A DNA stretch of 64,000 nucleotides, taken from positions 1,258,450 through 1,322,449 of the forward strand of contig VZQC01006311.1 of the NCBI GenBank assembly GCA_009823505.1, given 5' to 3'. A program made the translations under genes and the position numbers. Source of the DNA: Rhizomys pruinosus. Taxonomy: Eukaryota > Chordata > Mammalia > Rodentia > Spalacidae. Under the pieces are notes generated by a model. The model was not told the origin of the DNA. It saw only the letters and a program-made list of their open reading frames with translations, and ran no database searches. Below are positions 57,688-64,000 of the stretch, one piece after another (within the stretch, counting starts at the first letter, position 1; every line of letters starts with the position of its first letter).

Positions 57688-58859
57688 CAAAATTTTTATA
57701 GATACCAATAGCCTTTTCCTCTAGATTTCTTCTCATGAGTCCCCAGGCAGAATTTTGACCTTCCGATGGTGGGAAAATAGTGCATAATTTTCCTTGCTTT
57801 ATAAGCTTAGGTAAACACAAGTGACTTTTGGTGACCAGCACTGTTATCCCTGGTGATTTGGGCCAGGCAGGGTTCCTATGGGGCTCTAGAACATCCAAGA
57901 AAGTGCAGCATGAGACCAGAGGATATGGAGTCTCTGGTGTCATCAACTGTCAGATGGATTGTAATTGAAACACTTAGCCTTGTAAACCTGTACCATCTTA
58001 GAGTGAGATGGGAGTACTGGAATCACACATACATTGCGGCTTTTGAATTTTGGTATCATGATCACTATATGTTTAAAAACATAGAACATAAAGAGTTTTA
58101 AGAGATGTAGGAATTTCTTTACTGGGCTGTCTCTCCCTGCCCCTAGGACATTCTCAGTTTCACTGAGTACATTCAGTGTTTTTTTTCTGCCAGGAGAAAA
58201 ATTTCTTTCCTTGGGCCCCTGCTTGATTTCTGATACCTTGGAGTGTCCTTTGCCATGCAGAGGCACTCATTGTCTTTTCTGCCTGGGTTTGTTGGTGCCC
58301 CTTTCACAGGAAGGAATTGGGAGGAGGGGTTACTCCAAGGAAGAAGAATCCTGGGCCCTGGGAGGCCTTGGCAGTTTATCTCCCACTAGCCAATTGTTCC
58401 AGGCCCCTTTTAGGCTGTGCTCTTCTACTCTTGTCTTCTGGGAGACCAAGGGAAGTTCACAGACCAGGCAGCCTGGAGGACAGTCAAGGCCAGGCCAGAC
58501 GGCCACAATCCATCCAAGCTCACCTTGGATTTGGCTTCCAGAATTATTTATTCATTTCAAAAAACAGTCTGAAGTATTTTGATATATGTAATTCAGAGAT
58601 TTAAAATCTTTTAAAATTTTATAGCATAAAATTCACCTGCGGGTGGACCATTGTATGAGATGTTATTACCCATTTCCTCCATCTGAAAGAGGACGAGGGA
58701 GAGTTAGAAACCCTCCAGTCCTAAAGCCACGTTTCCCCTTAGCTGCTCTTCCTTCTGAAGCCTTTTCCATACAAACCGGAGTGGAGCCCACGGCCTGTCA
58801 GATCTGCCCCTCCTTGCTCAGCGTCCACTGGCTTCCTGCCAGGGCAGACTGGAGCCAGC
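57688..58859. other. Unique sequence, no gene seen
   Basis: Frames of 107-123 codons around 57943-58604 have no recognised features. Confidence 0.4.
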
Positions 58860-59150
58860 ACCTCACCACTCCCCAGAGCCCTGCAGGGCAGGCCCAGCTC
58901 CTTGCTATTCTCTTCCTCGGCTACAAGGCTTTGCCTGTCTTGCCATCCTGTGTTCCCTTGGAGAACAGCTAGCCTCAGGGCCTTTGCCTTGCTGTTCCCT
59001 CTACCTGTTATGTTCTTCCCTAGGTGGCCACACAGCTCCTGTCATCCTTTCCTCCTGGCCCTGCTCAGACAGACCTTCCCTGCTTCCATCTCTCTTCACT
59101 TTCTAGCTTCTTTCTTTTATTTTCACTTAACATGCACCACCACCTGATAC
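58860..59150 (+). mobile_element. L2 LINE 3' region
   Basis: cctcagggcctttgccttgc, tgttccctctacctg, cagacagaccttccctgctt, in L2 order. Confidence 0.75.
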
Positions 59151-59229
59151 TGTAAGGTAAACGTACTTGCTTCCCTTTGAAATGATCTTTTCTTCTACCA
59201 GAGAGTCGAGATTTTCTGTTTCTTATAAA

Positions 59230-60755
59230 GGTGATCATTTCATGACTATTCTTAGTTTTTTTCTCTTTTATACTTTATTTTATTTCATTTTTTTTAACAA
59301 TAAGTAATAAGTTGTGAGTACAAGCATCCTTCATGTAAAACCAGTTTGCAAGCAGTTGTGCCCAAACCCCACACAGTCCAAGGCTCCCACTATCTAGCTG
59401 GAGGGGCCTGTATGTTCAATCAAGTTGATCAAATGAGTGTCCAGACTATATTGCTGTAGTTTCACCATTCACCCCAATCGCAGCCCTTACATTCTACCAT
59501 GCCCCCTCTTCTGCAGATTGTTCCCTAGGCTTAGAAAAGGGGCACAGGTGGACGAGAAGCAAAACAGTCTACTTTCTTTGGAGATGTCGTTTTGGACTCT
59601 GATCAGTTCTGGCTGTTTCCTTTCATGGGCTGACAGTTTGTCCAGGAATAACCTTTCAATCCTAATGAAGCACAAGCAATTAGATATATAGGTATTTAAA
59701 CAGTACTAATTATTACGGTAGGTTACTTTGGTATAGACACAGATGTTTGGATGGTATGCTAATCCATGAATTACGTTTTTTCTGTAAAAGATGACAAGGT
59801 CTTACTATGGCTTATAACATCTCCTAACCACTAGAGGATGTAAGCTTGTGGCATCAGCCTTGGGTTATTCCTCCAAGGAGAGAGCTAATAGCCAATTAGA
59901 TTTGGGATATACAGACATATGGCTGCCACAGCTGCATAGTATTTCCAGGCAGGTGAGGTGTAGCTGATGCTGACGGAGGAGTCTTGCTTGAGTAAAGGAG
60001 ACCAGTATTGCTTTATTGGTTTAGTGGCCTTTTGTAACACTCTCTGGTATTCCCGAGACCAACTGTACATTTGCAAGCATGGTCTCAATACATCTTTCCC
60101 ATGCTTACATCAGGTCATCGATAGCAGGGCCTTACCGCCTCTCTTCTTGCAAGTATCCAGGTTACAGACAAGAAGCCTTTACCTTTTGGGGGGGCTTGGA
60201 TCCCCTGGCCAACATCTCCATGACAGAATAATCCATTGCTGATATCAGAGCTCTCCTGTATTAATATATTTTGCTTAAATGAACAGCTTAAAGAGACTTT
60301 AGTATTATATTTGGTTCTGAATAGAGAATAATCCTTTTCATAGTTCCTATGTCTATTAGTCAATTATAGAAAGCAGTTTTACCGGTTTTATAAGAGATTA
60401 TCTCTATAACAGTTGGCTCTAATTTATAGTTAGAGAATGACTTCATTACCACCATATTTTTCTTTGTTCTATGAAAAGGAGGTAAGAAAGTCTCTCATAT
60501 TAAAACTTTGCAGCACCTAGAAGGTAAGGTTCATAAACTCATTTCCACCAGAAAACTCCTAGAAATGAGTTTTTTCTCTTTTATGAACAATTTTGATACA
60601 ATTATAGGGAATAAAGTATGTATAAGCAGGAAATAGAGCATTCCATGGTCACTATAATTACTTGTTGTGGAAGGGTAATGTTACATCTGTCTTGTAACAA
60701 ATTTGCTGAGACAAACATTCAAACCATATCACCTTCCCTCTAGATACAAAGCAAA
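59230..60755. other. Unclassified AT-rich SINE-free block
   Basis: About 1.5 kb with no SINE, no frame beyond 91 codons and no family I can name. The right edge (acaaacattcaaaccatatc) resembles the end of a MaLR LTR read in reverse. Confidence 0.35.
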
Positions 60756-60763
60756 ACCTCCGG

Positions 60764-61010
60764 CCAGATATAGTGGCTTATACCTTTAATCCCAGCACTC
60801 AGGAGGCAGAGGCAGGCAGATCTCTGTGAGACTGAGCCAACCAGCATGGTCTATAATATCTGATTGCCAGGCTTTGTTCACTTTGCTACCTTTTGGCCTA
60901 TGCCACTTCTGTATCAGCAAATCCAAGCATGGAAAAACAAACTGAATGGTAGACTCACTTTTCCCTGGCCAGCTAGGGAGATCCTGTCTCAAAAAACAAA
61001 AGACAAAAGA
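60764..61010 (+). mobile_element. B1 SINE interrupted by an inverted local copy
   Basis: The left part is 60764-60858 (cttatacctttaatcccagc to catggtctata), the right part 60965-61010 (ctggccagctagggagatcc, tgtctc). About 10 bp of B1 are replaced by the 106-bp insert. Confidence 0.88.
60859..60964 (-). repeat. Inverted copy of 61755-61862, inside a B1
   Basis: About 90 percent identical to the reverse complement of 61755-61862 (around nine substitutions and one indel by eye). No A tail or target repeat, unlike a retroposon. Confidence 0.9.
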
Positions 61011-61073
61011 ACAAAACAGAACAAATCAAAACTGTCTTTTTAAAGACTTTAAAGAACTATCAAGACAGCCAGT

Positions 61074-61292
61074 GGGGGTGGAGAGATGGCTCAGCCACTA
61101 AGAGCACTGGCTGCTCTTGCAGAGGACTGGGTTGGAATGCAAGTACACACATGGCAGATGAAAACTTCCACAACTCCAACTCCAGGGGAATTGATGCCCT
61201 CTTCTGACCTCCGTGGACAGTGTATAATACAGGTGTACTTACATTTGTGCAGGTAGTACATTCATATGCATAAAATAAAAATATGTCTTTAA
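61074..61292 (+). mobile_element. B2 SINE
   Basis: ggtggagagatggctcagcc, diverged. aagacagcc on both sides. Confidence 0.9.
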
Positions 61293-61303
61293 AAAGACAG
61301 CCC

Positions 61304-61510
61304 GGGGCTGGGTGTGGTGGTGTACACCTTTAACCACAGCACTTGGGAGGCAGAGGCAAGTGGATCTCTGTGAGTTCAAGGCCAGTCAGGTCTACAGAGC
61401 GAGTTCCAGGCCAGCTGAGGCTACAAGGAGACCCTGTCTCAAAAACAAACAAACAAACAAACAAACAAACAAACAAACACAACCCAAAACTAAAACTAAA
61501 ACAAAACAAA
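61304..61510 (+). mobile_element. B1 SINE with (ACAA)n tail
   Basis: ggggctgggtgtggtggtgt to ccctgtctcaaaa, then (CAAA)n at 61445-61480. aagacagcc on both sides, shared with the B2 before it. Confidence 0.93.
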
Positions 61511-61754
61511 AAGACAGCCAGGACCCAAGGGACCAAAATACTGGAAAGAAGAGCAGTGCACCAAGGTGACTGTGACACTAGACGTCACTGTCACTTCCTT
61601 TTGGGCATTTTTTTATTTACAAGGGATGCAGGGCCAAGAGTCAGAAAGTTCAAGGGAGCTTTGACAGCCTCACAGGTGGCATCTCACTTGGAGTTTAAGG
61701 CTACCACAATGGGCAGAACTTGAAAAGCCAAGTTCCCAAAGAGACAGTTACATT

Positions 61755-61862
61755 GGAAAAGTGAGTCTACTATTCAGTTTGCTTTTTCCATCCCTGGATT
61801 TGCTGATGCAGAAGTGGCGTAGGCTAAAAGGTAGCAAAGTGAACTGAGCCTGGCAATTAGAG
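61755..61862 (+). repeat. Donor-like partner of the inverted copy
   Basis: ggaaaagtgagtctactatt to gagcctggcaattagag. Unique-looking sequence continuous with its flanks, so this is probably the source. Confidence 0.85.
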
Positions 61863-62301
61863 GCTGGGAAGCTAGGCAAACTTTTAATAGCTTCAAGTTC
61901 TAGGAAGACAAATATTGAAGTTCAAGATCAGCAAAGAGGAACCTGACATCCCACACCGGGGCCCCTGAAGGGTGGCATCGTAGGAGAAGGATAAGCTAGA
62001 AATATAGCAACAGCAATCCAGGGATACGAGGAGAAAGGACCAAGAGTGGGAACACGACACCAGATTCATAAGTGGTCCAGATGTTGGAGTTAATAGACGT
62101 AGAAACATGGTGAGGAAATGGGTTACCTGGTGGGGAATTTCAGCAGATATCTGAAGGCTGTAAAAGTTGATTGAGGGGGAGTTATACAGTACATAACTAG
62201 CATGCACAAGACTCTAAATCAGTAATAAGTAAAATGGTAAAATAAGTAAAGTTAATAAATAAGTAAAGTTAATAAAATAGTTTTAAAACTGAAAAATATA
62301 G

Positions 62302-62304
<3 letters not shown>

Positions 62305-62347
<43 letters not shown>
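62305..62347. repeat. (TA)n microsatellite
   Basis: A pure TA run, next to the B2. Confidence 0.97.
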
Positions 62348-62350
<3 letters not shown>

Positions 62351-62354
62351 TCCA

Positions 62355-62565
62355 GGTGGAGGATGGCCTAGTGGTTAAGAGCACCAAGTGCTCTTGTAGA
62401 GGACCTGGGTTCGATCCCCCCAAATGGAACTACAACCTCCAGTTCCAGGGGATCCGTCACCCTCTTCTGACCTCCATGGCATTGCATGACACAGGTGCAC
62501 AAACCTGCAGGCAGACAGTACACTCATATACATATGAAAACAAATTTAAAAAATCCAAAATATAG
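62355..62565 (+). mobile_element. B2 SINE, internally deleted
   Basis: gtggaggatggcctagtggt, gttcgatccccccaaatgga (the usual cagcacccacatggcgg is lost), gcattgcatgacacaggtgc. Confidence 0.88.
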
Positions 62566-63162
62566 ATTTATTAGATTAGGTGCAGTTAAAGAGAGGACTT
62601 GTGAACTGAAAAAATAGCTCAACAGACAAGATCTAGGCCAAACCATGAAAGTTAAAGGGGATGTACAATTCAGAAATAAAGATAAGAGAAACATAGGGCA
62701 TAGTAAAAAGGCAATGTATTTTCAACCTGGAGAGACAGGGGAAAGATAATGGATAGAAGTGATATCGAGGGAATACTTAGACCAATCATTTTCTAAAGGT
62801 GACAGAATATATATTGAAGAAGACCTCAGGACCTCAAGCAGAATGGACATAAAGAAGAGGACACCAAAGCACACCAAAGTCATGATCCAACTCCTAGAAA
62901 TTAGAGAAAACCTTGAAAGGACTTGTGGGGTGAGGAAGAATAAATGACTCACAGGTGATGTTACAGGAAACCATGGAGTCCAAAGACAATGAGTTCAACT
63001 TGTAATAGAGTGAAAGATAATAATGCTAACATTGAGCTTTACATCCAGCATAAACACTCTTCATAAATAAAGATGAAGTAATATGATGAAGTAATATATG
63101 GTCAGAAAAAACTGACTTTTTTTGCCTGTAGATGTATTTTCTTTTTTGCATAATAATATATA

Positions 63163-63165
63163 TGA

Positions 63166-63197
<32 letters not shown>

Positions 63198-63370
63198 TGT
63201 ACCATATGCATGCAAGAATACCAAAAGGCCAGAAGAAGGAGATCTCAGATCTCTTAGAACTGGAGTTACAGGCAGTTGTGAGCCACCTAACATGAGTGCT
63301 GGGAACCAAACTCAGATCCTCCACAAGAGCAGCAGGTACTCTAAACCTCTGCACCATTTCTCCAGCTCCA
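63163..63370 (-). mobile_element. B3-type SINE with TG tail
   Basis: (TG)n, tagaactggagttacaggca, gcaccatttctccagctcc. Confidence 0.82.
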
Positions 63371-63616
63371 TAGACATAATTTTAAAAATTAATGCAGAAA
63401 TAAAATGATCTTATATGGAAACAAGAGGAAGAGAAGAATTTAAAATATTAACTACACAAAACTTTAACCTCTGCTGAATTTTAAATATATGTGTGGAGGG
63501 CCAGGCATGTGCTTGCAGCCCTAGGATTTACAAGGTTTGAGATGGGAAGAACCTGGTTGAGGGTAGATCTTGGATCAGAGAATAGGATAAAATAATAGAA
63601 TTGAAATACATGCATA

Positions 63617-63860
63617 TGGGGGCTGGAGAGATGGCCTAGCGGTTAAGAGCGCCGACCGCTCTTACAGAGGACCCGGGTTCGATCCCCAGCACCCACATGG
63701 CGGCCGAGAACCGTCTGAAACTCCAGTTCCAGGAGAACTCCAGTTCCAGGGGAATCCGAGACCCTCTTCTGACCTCCGCAGCATTGCACGACACGGGTGC
63801 ACAAACTTGCATGCAGACAGTACATTCATACACATACAGAAATAAAAAAAAAAAAAAAGA
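63617..63860 (+). mobile_element. B2 SINE (long form, youngest-looking copy)
   Basis: ggggctggagagatggccta, intact A and B boxes (tagcggttaagagc, gggttcgatcc), the full 17-bp duplication and gcattgcacgacacgggtgc. Target gaaatacatgcatatg on both sides. Confidence 0.96.
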
Positions 63861-64000
63861 AATACATGCATATGAAAGAAGAGTCCTGATGTTCTTGCCC
63901 TGTCAAGAAAGTAGGAAAAAATGTTAGATTATAATATGTCAGGGTAACCGTTAACAACATAGGAAGGTATACCTGAGAAGCTAATAAAATAGAATCATAA

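Larger units (their letters stand above)
61885..63125 (+). mobile_element. Old L1/HAL1-like remnant, split by (TA)n and B2
   Basis: agcacaccaaagtcatgatc, aaattagagaaaaccttgaa, aggaaaccatggagtccaaa and acatccagcataaacactct follow an old L1 internal segment. The part before 62300 is less certain. Confidence 0.45.

Noticed and set aside
2322..63833. A recurring ~65-residue peptide (YECTVCMQVCAPVSCNAA-type) seen at 2322, 13768, 14655, 57353 and 63636
   Set aside because: It is the antisense reading of the B2 SINE body, not a gene family.
1..64000. tRNA, snRNA, snoRNA and 7SK genes
   Set aside because: Only SINE-derived tRNA-like heads and one 5S pseudogene were recognised; no intact RNA gene was found by eye.

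Overview
This window looks like nuclear DNA from a muroid rodent that is probably neither mouse nor rat. It is full of rodent 7SL- and tRNA-derived SINEs (B1, B2, B3, B4, ID, RSINE1) on a background of old mammalian repeats (MIR, L2, L1M, MaLR LTRs). The youngest-looking B2 copies have a 3' segment and an internal duplication that I do not know from the mouse or rat consensus; this is what argues against Mus and Rattus. I could not support any intact protein-coding gene, spliced exon set, functional RNA gene or CpG island. The long open frames lie in tandem repeats or SINEs, or are chance openings. The interest lies in retrocopies, nested insertions and local rearrangements.

Layout. 0.55-2.83 kb: a retrocopy of a gammaretrovirus-like (ERV1) transcript, R-U5-PBS-internal-PPT-U3-R, flanked by a 16-bp target duplication and later hit by two B2s and a B1. 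3.9-22.5 kb: mostly unique DNA carrying five minisatellites (32-bp, 32-bp, 48/50-bp, 42-bp and 85-bp units) and a 5S rRNA pseudogene embedded in L1. 22.5-33 kb: ordinary intergenic or intronic sequence with MIR/L2, a perfect 24-bp-arm inverted repeat at 24.6 kb and a possible conserved element near 26.6 kb. 32.6-36.2 kb: a MaLR LTR and an old L1, the latter hit by two B2s and a B3 whose GT-rich tail has grown into a minisatellite of about 1.1 kb. 36.3-44 kb: L2, L1 and SINEs, and an unusually repeat-free block at 41.64-42.18 kb that is the best candidate for a conserved regulatory element.

44.7-49.2 kb is one ancient minus-strand L1 that has taken at least nine insertions, including a processed pseudogene of Bok (BCL2-related ovarian killer). 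The Bok copy has its own AATAAA, A-rich tail and target duplication, and is itself interrupted by two B1s. 49.7-50.3 kb: a MaLR-like LTR split by a B3. 53-54.1 kb and 59.2-60.75 kb: repeat-poor blocks I could not classify. 60.7-61.9 kb: a B1 interrupted by an inverted copy of sequence lying about 0.8 kb downstream. 61-64 kb: L1 remnants and SINEs, including a B2 copy with no obvious decay.

The parts do not form a pathway. The window is a record of L1-driven retroposition (SINEs, an ERV transcript and a cellular mRNA all carrying L1-type target duplications) plus local template-switch-like events. All repeat and pseudogene names come from recognising sequence by eye and were not confirmed by a database search.
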